Assembly: GCA_019114225.1 (NCBI GenBank)
Contig: DXFW01000004.1
Coordinates: 62,001 to 126,000 of the forward strand
Origin: Candidatus Allofournierella pullicola
Lineage (GTDB): Bacteria; Bacillota; Clostridia; Oscillospirales; Ruminococcaceae
Direction: 5' to 3'
Length of the DNA: 64,000 nt
Every line of letters begins with the position of its first letter. Position 1 is the stretch's first letter. The translations under genes and the position numbers were made by a program. The notes beneath the pieces were generated by a model. It worked only from the letters and a program-made list of their open reading frames with translations. It was not told the DNA's origin and made no database searches. Shown one piece after another: positions 23,970 through 32,473 of this stretch.

Positions 23970-25237
23970 TCCTTTTCCACCTCAATGCCCGCGCCCAGCT
24001 GCTGGAGCACGGCGAAGAATCCCGGCCAGCTTTTGGCCACCGCCTGGGCGCCGGAAATGCGCACGGTGTAGCCCGCGCCCAGCGCCGCAACGGACAGCGC
24101 CATCACCACCCGGTGGTCGTTGTGGCCGTAGAGCAGGCCGGGCAGCACCAGCGGCCCGCCCTGGATGGTGACGGTGTTCTCGTCGCTCTTCAGCTTGCCG
24201 CCCAGCTTTTTCAGCTCTTCTTCCATGGCGGCGATACGGTCGCTCTCCTTCAGGCGCAGCCGCCCGGCGTTGCGGATGACTGTCTCTCCCTCGCAGAAGA
24301 GGCCCAGCACCATCAGGATGGGGCCCAGGTCCGGGCAGTCGGCCAGGTCGATCTCCACCCCGGTCAGCTCGCTCTTTTCAAAGGTGACGGCGTCGCCGCT
24401 GCGGGTGAATTTTGCGCCGCAGGCTTTCAGAATGTCCAGAATGGCCGCGTCCCCCTGGGCGGAGTTCTCTTTCAGTCCCTTCACCGTCATGCCGCCGGTC
24501 ACGGCGCCCAGCACCGCCAGGAAGGCGGCCTGGCTGTAGTCGCCCTCCACGGTGCAGGTGTGGTTGCGGTAATGCTGGCCGCCGGGGATATACAGGGTGT
24601 TTTCCCGTTCCTCGTCCCAGTCGGCGGCCACGCCGAAGTCGTGAAGCACGTCCAGCGTCAGCTGCACATAGCTGCGGCTCTCGAAGGGGGGCACGATCTC
24701 CAGGCGGCTCTCTTTGTGGAGCAGGGGCAGCGCGTACAAAAGGCCGGTGATGAACTGGCTGGACACATCCCCCCGCACCCGGTAGTCGCCGGGGGCCAGC
24801 CGCCCGCGGATGACCAGGCCCTTCTCGCTCTGGGAGAACAGCAGCCCCTGGGCGGCAAAGATGTCCCGGTAGACCTCCATGGGCCGCTGGAACAGGCGCC
24901 CCCGGCCGGTGAACTCCACCTGCTGGCCGGTGAGGCTGAGCACCGGCACCAGAAAGCGCAGGGTGCTGCCGCTCTCGCCGCAGTCCACCGGGCGCAGGAT
25001 GGTGGCAAAGCCGCCCCGGCCCTCCACGTCCGCATACTGCCCGGTGAGCTTCACCTTTGCGCCAAAGGCGCGTACCGCCGCCAGGGTGGCGGCGATGTCC
25101 TGGCTGGGGTCCAGATTATAAATGCGGGAAAGACCTTTCGCCAGCCCCGCCGCCAGCACCGTCCGGTGGGCAATGCTTTTGGAGGGGGGCACGGTCACCG
25201 TGCCCCCGATGGGGCCGGGATGAATGGTTGCCAGCAT
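23966..25237 (-). CDS. aroA: 3-phosphoshikimate 1-carboxyvinyltransferase (EPSP synthase)
   Basis: A 423-aa enzyme joining shikimate-3-phosphate and PEP, the sixth step of chorismate synthesis. Family marks include PPSKSIAHRTVLAAGLA near residue 17, CGESGSTLRFLVPV near residue 90, SSQFITGLLYALPL, and LRLKESDRIAAMEEELKKLGG, with GHNDHRVVMALSVAA near the end. Length is normal. It follows the glycosyltransferase block by 27 bases and overlaps tyrA. The GSTLR version of the PEP-site loop is common in Firmicutes. Confidence 0.95.
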   Translation of the reverse strand: MLATIHPGPIGGTVTVPPSKSIAHRTVLAAGLAKGLSRIYNLDPSQDIAATLAAVRAFGAKVKLTGQYADVEGRGGFATILRPVDCGESGSTLRFLVPVLSLTGQQVEFTGRGRLFQRPMEVYRDIFAAQGLLFSQSEKGLVIRGRLAPGDYRVRGDVSSQFITGLLYALPLLHKESRLEIVPPFESRSYVQLTLDVLHDFGVAADWDEERENTLYIPGGQHYRNHTCTVEGDYSQAAFLAVLGAVTGGMTVKGLKENSAQGDAAILDILKACGAKFTRSGDAVTFEKSELTGVEIDLADCPDLGPILMVLGLFCEGETVIRNAGRLRLKESDRIAAMEEELKKLGGKLKSDENTVTIQGGPLVLPGLLYGHNDHRVVMALSVAALGAGYTVRISGAQAVAKSWPGFFAVLQQLGAGIEVEKE

Positions 25238-25264
25238 GGTATCAGCTTCCTTTTGTTTGTAAGT

Positions 25265-26374
25265 TCATTCCTTGAAGGCGGGGGGCTCTTTCCACCCCCG
25301 CAGGAGCAGTTTGAACAGCAGCTTGAACCGGAAAAACCAGGCGCTGCGGTGGATGTCCCAGTCGTAAAAACGGCGGATGAAGGCCGCGCTGCCCAGACGG
25401 AAGGGCAGATAGTAGGGCACAAAAATGCGCTGCCCGCGGCAGTAATCCAGCATGGTGCGGGTGACAGGGGTGTCCCAGTCCTGCCGGGCAAGATGTTCGC
25501 CCAGCTGATGGGCGCTCCACACGGCGAAGGCCAGGCTGCGCAGATAGATCCGCACGGTGCAGGCGGCGGCAAAGGGCTCCCCCGCCAGAAGGTCGGGCGC
25601 AACGCGCAGTTTTTCTTCGTATTCCGCCTGCAGACGGGCGCAGTAATTGGGTTCGGGCGGGTCGGGCTCGTCGATTTGCCGGGTGGGGGTGGCGCCGGTG
25701 AGTGAACAGGGGTTCAGGTAGTAGTGATAAAGAGGCAGCTGGATGTGGGCAACAGGGAAATTTTTGTCAGCATACACACAATCCAAGTATTCCCGGCTGA
25801 ACTTGTTGTCTTCACCGGGCACGCCCGCGTGACCAAGGCGAAGATCAAAGCGCAGATCGTGGCGCCGGATGGGATCCATCACAAAAAGTTTGTTCCATGC
25901 TGCCACAAAGGCCAGAGTATAGTCAGAAGCGGGTTCCTGGGCGACGCGGCTGGTGCGCTCCCAGCGCAGCGGGACACTTTTTCCCTGTTCGAACGCCTCG
26001 GGGCTGCGGGTGTGATCCCACCAGACCAGGGCGTCGGGGGCTTCCTCCTGCACCTGGGCGATGTATTCCAGCGCCCGGGGAGCAAGCTCATCGTCCGCGT
26101 CCAGAAACACGACGTAACGGCCCCGGGCGGCGTCCAGCCCGGCATTGCGGGCGCTGGAGAGCCCGCCGTTGGCCTTGTGGATCACCCGGGCGGCGGGGAA
26201 GGAAGCGGCAAACTCGTCGCACATCGCGCCGCTGCGATCGGGGGAGCCGTCGTCCACCAGAATGCACTCGAAATCAGCAAAGGTCTGGCCGCGAATACCC
26301 GCAAGACAGGCGGGAAGCCGTGCAGCAACGTTGTAGACCGGCACGATGACCGAGATGAGCGGTGCCTTATCCAT
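25265..26374 (-). CDS. GT2 family glycosyltransferase (fourth of four in tandem)
   Basis: A 369-aa cytosolic glycosyltransferase. The GT-A fold has ISVIVPVYN at the start, DDGSPDRSG (41-49) and the metal-binding LDADDE with DxD at 92-94. It lacks transmembrane helices. The C-terminal third carries a segment shared by all four neighbours (LAFAVWSAHQLGEHL, then PYYLPFRLGSAAFI). The start at 26374 has AAAGGAG 8 bases upstream. Transfers a sugar from a nucleotide donor to a surface glycan or teichoic-type acceptor in most relatives, but donor and acceptor are unknown here. It lies in the aromatic operon directly before aroA. Confidence 0.85.
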   Translation of the reverse strand: MDKAPLISVIVPVYNVAARLPACLAGIRGQTFADFECILVDDGSPDRSGAMCDEFAASFPAARVIHKANGGLSSARNAGLDAARGRYVVFLDADDELAPRALEYIAQVQEEAPDALVWWDHTRSPEAFEQGKSVPLRWERTSRVAQEPASDYTLAFVAAWNKLFVMDPIRRHDLRFDLRLGHAGVPGEDNKFSREYLDCVYADKNFPVAHIQLPLYHYYLNPCSLTGATPTRQIDEPDPPEPNYCARLQAEYEEKLRVAPDLLAGEPFAAACTVRIYLRSLAFAVWSAHQLGEHLARQDWDTPVTRTMLDYCRGQRIFVPYYLPFRLGSAAFIRRFYDWDIHRSAWFFRFKLLFKLLLRGWKEPPAFKE

Positions 26375-26388
26375 GGAAAAAACTCCTT

Positions 26389-27510
26389 TCATGCCTGCTG
26401 CCAGCGCTTTGCGCCGCAGGCAAACAGGATGTAATAGGTGATGGTGTACAGCCGCTGATAAAGGGTGAGCCGGCCGCTTTCCTCCGATTCGTAGCACCGG
26501 GCGATCAGCCCTTTGAGCCGCAGACGGAACAGCAGATAGTAGGGGGTGAAGAAGCGGTGGCGGCGCAAGAGGTCCAGCAGCTCGGGCACGGGCCCGGCAG
26601 TGAAAAAGTCCGCCGGCAAGGTTTCGCCCAGCTGCCCCGCCGCCCAAACGGCAAAAGCGAACCGGCGCAGGTAGGTCCGCAGCTGGGGGGCAAGGTCGCT
26701 TTCGGACATTCCTTCCCAGCCGTTCATGGCGGCGCGCGTCTCATTGTATTCCTGCGCAAGGCGGCGGGCGTAGTCGCGATATTCCTCCGGCTCCCACTCC
26801 ACACTGCCGCGGCGGTCGCCCCGGGCTTTCTGGTTGCTCACGCTGTCCGGATTCATCCGCCAATAGTAAAGCGGCGCTTCCAGCTGACGGATAACGGCAT
26901 CCGGCCGGGCAGCAAAAAAGAACTGCAGATACTCACCGCCAAACACATAATCCTCTGCTTTGGCAAGGGACGGATCGAACTGCAGGCCGGCAGAACGGAT
27001 GAGTGCGGCGTCAAACAATTTGTTGGTTACGGCATGGCCATCCACCGTGGTCATATAGACTCGGCTCTGAGCCTCAGTGTAACGGGTTTGAGCAAAAACC
27101 GCGGCGTCTGGCGCTGTGTCTGCGCCCAAAAGCTCGTTTTCCTGCCGCACACGCCGCCAGCAGATAAGATCCTCCGGCCAGAGGGCTGCAGCGTTCAGCG
27201 CCAGGGCAAGGGCGCAGGGAGCCAGCGCGTCGTCGGCGTCCATAAAGACGATATAGTCGCCCCGGGCCGCCTCCATGCCGCTGTTGCGGGCGGCGGAGAC
27301 GCCGGCATTTTGCTTGTGGATGACGGAAAAGCGGCTGTCCGCGGCGGCCGCTTCGTCACAGAGGGCGCCGCTTCTATCGGGAGAGCCGTCGTCCACCAGA
27401 ATGCACTCCCAGCCGGAAAAAGTCTGGGCACGGACGCTGGCAAGACAGTCGGGCAGATACTCCTGCGCCTTATAGACGGGAACGATGACACTGATAACGG
27501 GTTTTTCCAT
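26389..27510 (-). CDS. GT2 family glycosyltransferase (third of four)
   Basis: A 373-aa paralogue with the GT-A core: ISVIVPVYKAQEYLPDCL, DDGSPDRSG (40-48) and FMDADDALAP (DxD 91-93). The shared C-terminal signature is FAFAVWAAGQLGETLP followed by FFTPYYLLFRL. Start ATG is three bases after the upstream gene's stop and has only a weak ribosome site (GGTTGTGAG), suggesting coupling by reinitiation. Product unknown. Confidence 0.85.
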   Translation of the reverse strand: MEKPVISVIVPVYKAQEYLPDCLASVRAQTFSGWECILVDDGSPDRSGALCDEAAAADSRFSVIHKQNAGVSAARNSGMEAARGDYIVFMDADDALAPCALALALNAAALWPEDLICWRRVRQENELLGADTAPDAAVFAQTRYTEAQSRVYMTTVDGHAVTNKLFDAALIRSAGLQFDPSLAKAEDYVFGGEYLQFFFAARPDAVIRQLEAPLYYWRMNPDSVSNQKARGDRRGSVEWEPEEYRDYARRLAQEYNETRAAMNGWEGMSESDLAPQLRTYLRRFAFAVWAAGQLGETLPADFFTAGPVPELLDLLRRHRFFTPYYLLFRLRLKGLIARCYESEESGRLTLYQRLYTITYYILFACGAKRWQQA

Positions 27511-27513
27511 GGC

Positions 27514-28605
27514 TCACAACCTGTTCCACCGGCGGCCCAGCAAAAGGTCTCCCACAAGGAACACCCGCCAGTACAGCCGTTTGGATTCGCTTTCGTCAGA
27601 ATGATAGACCGCCGCGATGAGCGCGTTCCAGTGCAGGCGCAGCGGCCAGTAATAGGCACAGTAGAGTTTGTAGCGTCCCATGGCGCTCACCAGGTCGCCC
27701 ACGCCGCGGCTGCCCCAAAACCCGTCGGGCAGCGTTTCGTTCAGCTGGCGGGCGGCCCAGACGGCAAAGGCAAACCGGCGGGCATATTGATGGGCCATGT
27801 GCAGCCGTTCCTTTGGAGTGTAGCCCTCCCAGCCGCCCATTGAGGCCAGCAGATCGGTGTATTCCGCCATCAGCCGCGCGGCATAGCCACGGCTGGCCTC
27901 AGGGTCCCAGTCGATGGCATGGGCGGTGACTTTCTGGCTGCTGGCCCGGCCGGTGCCGTTGTCGGCATAGACCACATACAGGTGAAGTTCGTATTGCCGC
28001 ACCGCTGCGTCGGGACGCAGGGCAAAGAAGGCGTCCAGATACCGGAAGCAGAAGTCCTGGTCTTCGCCCCGGGCCAGGGCGGGGTCAAAGGCCACACCGC
28101 TTTCGCGGATGACAGCGGCACTGAACAGCTTGATGGTCACATTGCTGCCGAAGTTGCCGGCCATGTAGGCCCGTTTTTGGGCGGCGGTGTAGGCGCGGGG
28201 CGGCTGGGCGGCGGCAGGGTCGTCGGGCGTGTCCCGGTCGCTGCGCATGTGAAAGCCGATCAGGTCGCCGGGCCATTGGGCCCGGCGGTCGGCCAGCCAT
28301 TCCAGCGCGAAGGGTTCCAGCGCGTCGTCGCCGTCCAAAAACAAAAGGTCCTCGGCCCGGGCCGTGTGAATGCCGGCGTTTCGGGCGCTGGACACGCCCC
28401 CGTTCTCCTGGTGAAGGACTACGAAGCGGGGGTCTTTGGCGGCATAGGCGTCGCACACCGCGCCGGTGGAATCGGAGGAGCCGTCATCCACCACGACACA
28501 CTCCCAGTCGGAAAAAGTCTGGGCGATCAGGCTGTCCAGGCAGCGGCCAAGCAGTTTTTCCAGATTATAAGCGGGCACGATCACCGAAAAGCGGGGCGTC
28601 GGCAT
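27514..28605 (-). CDS. GT2 family glycosyltransferase (second of four)
   Basis: A 363-aa paralogue: FSVIVPAYNLEKLLGRCL, DDGSSDSTG (40-48) and FLDGDDALEP, where the metal motif is DGD rather than DAD (91-93). C-terminal signature FAFAVWAARQLNETLP and CAYYWPLRLHWNALI. It is a little more divergent than the others in the middle third, which normally sets acceptor choice. Same operon, 21 bases after the first glycosyltransferase. Confidence 0.85.
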   Translation of the reverse strand: MPTPRFSVIVPAYNLEKLLGRCLDSLIAQTFSDWECVVVDDGSSDSTGAVCDAYAAKDPRFVVLHQENGGVSSARNAGIHTARAEDLLFLDGDDALEPFALEWLADRRAQWPGDLIGFHMRSDRDTPDDPAAAQPPRAYTAAQKRAYMAGNFGSNVTIKLFSAAVIRESGVAFDPALARGEDQDFCFRYLDAFFALRPDAAVRQYELHLYVVYADNGTGRASSQKVTAHAIDWDPEASRGYAARLMAEYTDLLASMGGWEGYTPKERLHMAHQYARRFAFAVWAARQLNETLPDGFWGSRGVGDLVSAMGRYKLYCAYYWPLRLHWNALIAAVYHSDESESKRLYWRVFLVGDLLLGRRWNRL

Positions 28606-28626
28606 GGTGCGGGCCTCCTTTGAGCA

Positions 28627-29721
28627 TTATTTCTTCCAGCCGCGGAAGAACAGGCGGTACAGGATCTCCCGGGCGCGCCAGTAGTTGATGTGATATTCTT
28701 CTTCCCAGGCGTAGAGACGGGCCGAGAATTTTGCCATATGCAACCGGAAGGGAAGATAGTAAACAGTGAAAAAACGGTGCTTTTTGGAGAGATCAAGCAG
28801 CCCGGTCAACTCCGGGCGGGAGAACAGACCGGAAGGAAGCGGTTCGCCCAGCTGACCTGCGCTCCAGATCCCAAAAGCAAACGCACGGAGAAAATGGTGA
28901 AGATATTCTCCCAATGCTTTTTCCTCTGAGGGAGGTGTGGGACGCCCGGGGCCGGAGAGAGTCTCAAGCAAAGATTGGCAGGAACCGGGTTCGGGGTCGG
29001 GCAGAAAGCGGGGATTTGTGCTGTCGTCCATGCGATCCAACTGGTGCATGATGGAGTTGGGATTCCCCTGTTCGTAATAATACAGCGGCTGGTTGATAAG
29101 AAACAGGGGAAAATCCCGCCGGTCCTTTTCCAGCGCACAGTAGCGGAGAACAAAATCATGGTCCTCGCCCACCTTTTCGGCACTGCCCAGGGCAGTATCG
29201 AAACGAAGATGGTGGCGGCGAATGCGTTCGGCGGAATAGGTCTGTGTGTAGACGTTGGCGAAAAGGGCGCTGTTCCAGCTCATGGCATTGAGAGTGGAAC
29301 GGGTCACTGTTCGCGGCACGGACAAAGAGGCGTCAAACTCAGACTTATTCATGGACAGACCCCATATGACCATAGCCTCCGGATCCTCTTTCAGCAGGCG
29401 GCAGGCCTGCTCCATCAGATCCGGGGCAAGCATATCGTCTGCGTCGGCAAAAAGGATCACGGGTGCGGCCGCTTTGTCCAGCCCGGCGTTGCGGGCGCTG
29501 GACACACCGCCGTTCTCCTTGTGGATGACCCGGAAGCGGGGGTCCTTTGCGGCATACTCATCGCAGATAACGCCGGATTCATCGGTGGAACCGTCGTCTG
29601 ACAGGATACATTCCCAGTCGGTAAAGGTTTGATTTTGAATGCTGTCCAGGCAGCGGGGCAGCCACCGGGCGGTATTGTACACCGGCACGATGATACTTAT
29701 CAGCGGCGCGTGGTCTTCCAT
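28627..29721 (-). CDS. GT2 family glycosyltransferase (first of four)
   Basis: A 364-aa paralogue: ISIIVPVYNTARWLPRCL, SDDGSTDESG (41-50) and FADADDMLAP (DxD 93-95). C-terminal signature FAFGIWSAGQLGEPLP and FFTVYYLPFRLHMAKF. It begins 15 bases downstream of aroF. Its sequence is slightly less GC-rich than the aro genes. Reaction class is sure (inverting GT-A, family 2); substrate is not. Confidence 0.85.
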   Translation of the reverse strand: MEDHAPLISIIVPVYNTARWLPRCLDSIQNQTFTDWECILSDDGSTDESGVICDEYAAKDPRFRVIHKENGGVSSARNAGLDKAAAPVILFADADDMLAPDLMEQACRLLKEDPEAMVIWGLSMNKSEFDASLSVPRTVTRSTLNAMSWNSALFANVYTQTYSAERIRRHHLRFDTALGSAEKVGEDHDFVLRYCALEKDRRDFPLFLINQPLYYYEQGNPNSIMHQLDRMDDSTNPRFLPDPEPGSCQSLLETLSGPGRPTPPSEEKALGEYLHHFLRAFAFGIWSAGQLGEPLPSGLFSRPELTGLLDLSKKHRFFTVYYLPFRLHMAKFSARLYAWEEEYHINYWRAREILYRLFFRGWKK

Positions 29722-29736
29722 AACAAAAACTCCTTG

Positions 29737-30753
29737 TCAGATGTCCCGGCCCACCACATGGGCCACGGCGCGGCACTTGTCGATGACCTGGCGGAACTTC
29801 TCCGGCTTCAGGGTCTGGGCGCCGTCGCTCCAGGCGTGCTCGGGGTCGGTGTGCACCTCAATGATGAGGCCGTCGGCCCCGGCGGCCACGGCGGCCAGGC
29901 TCATGGCCTCCACATAGCGCCAGTTGCCGGTGGCGTGGCTGGGGTCGATGACGATGGGCAGGTGGGTCTTTTCCTTGATGATGGGAATGACCGACAGGTC
30001 CAGCGTGTTGCGGGTGTAGGGCTCGAAGGTGCGGATACCCCGCTCGCAGAAGATGACGTTCTCATTGCCGCCGGCCATGATGTACTCGGCGCTCATGATC
30101 CACTCCTCGATGGTGTTGGCAAGGCCGCGCTTGAGCAGCACCGGCTTTTTCATCTTGCCCACGGCCTTCAGCAGCTGGAAGTTCTGCATGTTCCGCGCGC
30201 CGATCTGCACCAGATCCACATACTCCTCGAACTCGTCGATCCGGTCCTCGCTCATCAGCTCGCTCACGATGGGCAGCCCTGTCTCCTCCCGGGCCTTCAC
30301 CAGGTCCAGAATGCCCTCGGTCCCCAGGCCCTGGAAGGCGTAGGGCGAGGTGCGGGGCTTGTAGGCGCCGCCCCGGAGCATGCGGCCGCCGGCGGCCTTC
30401 ACCGCCTTGGCGATGTCCACCGCCTGCTGCTCGCACTCCACGCTGCAGGGCCCGCCGATGACCACCACGTTCTCCTGGCCGCCCACCTTTACGCCCGCCA
30501 CGTCCACGATGGTGTCGGCGGCATGGAACAGCCGGTTGGCCTTCTTGTAGGGGGCGGACACGCGGGTGACGCTCTCCACCCAGGGGTTCGCGGCCACCAC
30601 CTTGTCGTTGATCTTGGTGGTGTCGCCCACCAGGCCGAACACGTTGTAGTCGGTGCCTCGGATGAGGGTGACCTCAAGGCCCTGGGCCTCGAAGCCGGAA
30701 ATAATTTTTTGCAGTTCCTCCTGCGGAGTGCCTTTTTTGGTGGAAATGATCAT
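29737..30753 (-). CDS. aroF: DAHP synthase, type I-beta
   Basis: A 338-aa enzyme that condenses PEP and erythrose-4-phosphate, the entry to the shikimate pathway. An N-terminal ferredoxin-like regulatory domain (residues 1 to about 65: MIISTKKGTPQEELQKII) precedes the TIM barrel, which has GGPCSVE (100-106) and GGAYKPRTSPYAFQGLG near 128-144. This layout is that of the Thermotoga/Geobacillus type, in which the N-terminal domain mediates feedback by tyrosine (or, in other members, chorismate or prephenate). The inhibitor here is inferred only. 38 bases follow aroQ. Confidence 0.95.
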   Translation of the reverse strand: MIISTKKGTPQEELQKIISGFEAQGLEVTLIRGTDYNVFGLVGDTTKINDKVVAANPWVESVTRVSAPYKKANRLFHAADTIVDVAGVKVGGQENVVVIGGPCSVECEQQAVDIAKAVKAAGGRMLRGGAYKPRTSPYAFQGLGTEGILDLVKAREETGLPIVSELMSEDRIDEFEEYVDLVQIGARNMQNFQLLKAVGKMKKPVLLKRGLANTIEEWIMSAEYIMAGGNENVIFCERGIRTFEPYTRNTLDLSVIPIIKEKTHLPIVIDPSHATGNWRYVEAMSLAAVAAGADGLIIEVHTDPEHAWSDGAQTLKPEKFRQVIDKCRAVAHVVGRDI

Positions 30754-30791
30754 TGCTTTCTCTCTCCCTTATGTTGCGATTTCCCTTTGGT

Positions 30792-31226
30792 TCAGTGCTT
30801 GTCCTGTTCGGCCAGCCAGCGCACGGCGTTCAGATAGCCGGCGAGGCCCTGGCCGATGAAGTGGGCCTGGCAGGCCATGCCCGCGTAGCTCACCTTGCGG
30901 AATTCCTCCCGCTGGTTGATGTCGGTGATGTGCACCTCGGCGGCGGGCAGCGCCACCGCCTTCAGCGCGTCCAGAATGGCGATACTGGTGTGGGTGTAAG
31001 CCCCCGGATTCAGCACGATGCCGTCGCAGTCCAGCCGCGCGGCCTGGATGGCGTCCACCAGGTCCCCCTCATGGTTGGACTGGTAAAAGCGCACCTCCAC
31101 GCCAAGGGCGTCGCACTCTTTTTGAATGAGGGCCAGAAGCCCGTCGTAGTCCACGGTGCCGTAAAGGCCCGGCTCCCGCACCCCAAGCAGATTGAGGTTG
31201 GGGCCGTTAAGTACCAAAATACGCAT
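30792..31226 (-). CDS. aroQ: 3-dehydroquinate dehydratase, type II
   Basis: A 144-aa enzyme of normal length that dehydrates 3-dehydroquinate. Motifs: NGPNLNLLG (7-15), the lid Tyr in LYGTVDY, QSNHEGDLVDAIQ, NPGAYTHTSIAILDAL, and VHITDINQREEFR, which corresponds to the usual VHLSNIxxREEFR. Its first 20 bases lie inside the 3' end of the aroE-aroK gene in another frame, so translation is likely coupled. GAGGAGG precedes the ATG. Confidence 0.95.
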   Translation of the reverse strand: MRILVLNGPNLNLLGVREPGLYGTVDYDGLLALIQKECDALGVEVRFYQSNHEGDLVDAIQAARLDCDGIVLNPGAYTHTSIAILDALKAVALPAAEVHITDINQREEFRKVSYAGMACQAHFIGQGLAGYLNAVRWLAEQDKH

Positions 31227-32457
31227 GCAATGCCTCCTCTGCGGCCTTTGCCGCCCGGCGAAACACGTCGGTGTTGTTGGGGATACGGATGTCCGACGCC
31301 GCCTTGTAGAGCGGGCGGCGCTTTTCTTCCATGGCGGCCAGGGCCGCCCGGTCGGTGGAAAGGGGCCGGCCGCCGCCGGTGCGCAAAAGGTCCAGCGGCC
31401 GGTCGATGAACACCACCGGCCCGTTCTGGCGCAACGCGGCCACGTTTTCCGGCCGCAGCACCGCGCCGCCGCCGGTGGAGAGCACCTGGCCCCCCTCTTT
31501 GGCAAAGCGGGCGGTGACCTGCTGTTCCAGATCTCTGAAGCCTGCCTCGCCGCTCTCGGCAAAGATGTCCGGGATGGACTTGCCCGCCGTTTTCACGATC
31601 TCGGCGTCCAGATCCACAAAGGTCTTGCCGAAGGCCTTGGCCAGCTGTTTGCCGATGGTGGTCTTGCCGCAGCTGGGCATGCCCACCAGGCTGATGTTGG
31701 CCTTTTCGGCAAAGATGGCCTTTGCCAGCGGGGCAATGCGGTCGGTCTGGGGCGGGGTGCCGGTGAAGAGGGCCGCGGCGAACACCGCCTGGGCCACCAG
31801 CATTTCCAGCCCCCCGGCGGCCTTGGCCCCCGCCGCCCGCCCGGCCTGCACCAGCCGGGTGGAAAAGGGGTTGTAGACCGCGTCCAGCACCGCCTCCAGG
31901 CCGGGCATTCTGGCCACGTCCAAAGCCAGCGCGTCATTGTTCGGATACATGCCGGCGGGGGAGGTGTTCACCACCACCTGTGCGCCGCTGGCGAGGGCCT
32001 CTTCGTAGGCCAGCCGCCCCTCGCCGGGGGTGCGGCTGGCGTAGAGCACCTGGGCCGCGCCCGCCGCTTTTGCCACCGCGGTGACGGTTTTGGAGGTGCC
32101 GCCGGTGCCCAAAATCAGCACCCGCCGCCCGGCGAACTCCACCCCGTGGGCCGCCGCCAGGAAGGCGAAGCCGTCGAAGTCGGTGTTGTAGCCGTGAAGC
32201 ACCCCGTTCACGTTCACCACCGTGTTCACCGCGCCGATGGCCTTGGCCTTTTCGTCCAGCACGGCGCAGTAGGGGATGACCAGCTGCTTGTAGGGGATGG
32301 TCACGTTGATGGCCTTGAAGGGCCGCTTTTCCATGAATTCCCGGGCCCCGGCCTCGGTGGGCAGCTCGGTGAGCTGATAATCGCATGGGTACAGCTGCTC
32401 GTGGATGAGCTTGGAATAGCTGTGTTTGAGGGTGGCGCCGATGAGTCCGTATTCCAT
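31207..32457 (-). CDS. aroEK: Fused shikimate dehydrogenase-shikimate kinase
   Basis: A 416-aa bifunctional protein. Residues 1 to about 250 are AroE: HSYSKLIHEQL (shikimate binding), AINVTIPYKQ with the catalytic Lys, and GTGGTSKTV near 114-122 for NADP binding. About 253-416 are shikimate kinase: GMPSCGKTTIGKQLA (Walker A near 258), DLDAEIVKTAGKSIPDIF (shikimate-binding Asp and DxD-like motif), GEAGFRDLE and STGGGAVL. AroE and AroK are usually separate enzymes, and this fusion joins steps 4 and 5 of the pathway. The junction is seamless with no stop or frameshift. It overlaps aroQ by 20 bases. Confidence 0.93.
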   Translation of the reverse strand: MEYGLIGATLKHSYSKLIHEQLYPCDYQLTELPTEAGAREFMEKRPFKAINVTIPYKQLVIPYCAVLDEKAKAIGAVNTVVNVNGVLHGYNTDFDGFAFLAAAHGVEFAGRRVLILGTGGTSKTVTAVAKAAGAAQVLYASRTPGEGRLAYEEALASGAQVVVNTSPAGMYPNNDALALDVARMPGLEAVLDAVYNPFSTRLVQAGRAAGAKAAGGLEMLVAQAVFAAALFTGTPPQTDRIAPLAKAIFAEKANISLVGMPSCGKTTIGKQLAKAFGKTFVDLDAEIVKTAGKSIPDIFAESGEAGFRDLEQQVTARFAKEGGQVLSTGGGAVLRPENVAALRQNGPVVFIDRPLDLLRTGGGRPLSTDRAALAAMEEKRRPLYKAASDIRIPNNTDVFRRAAKAAEEALHAYFGT

Positions 32458-32473
32458 ACTTCTCCGCGCCCCC

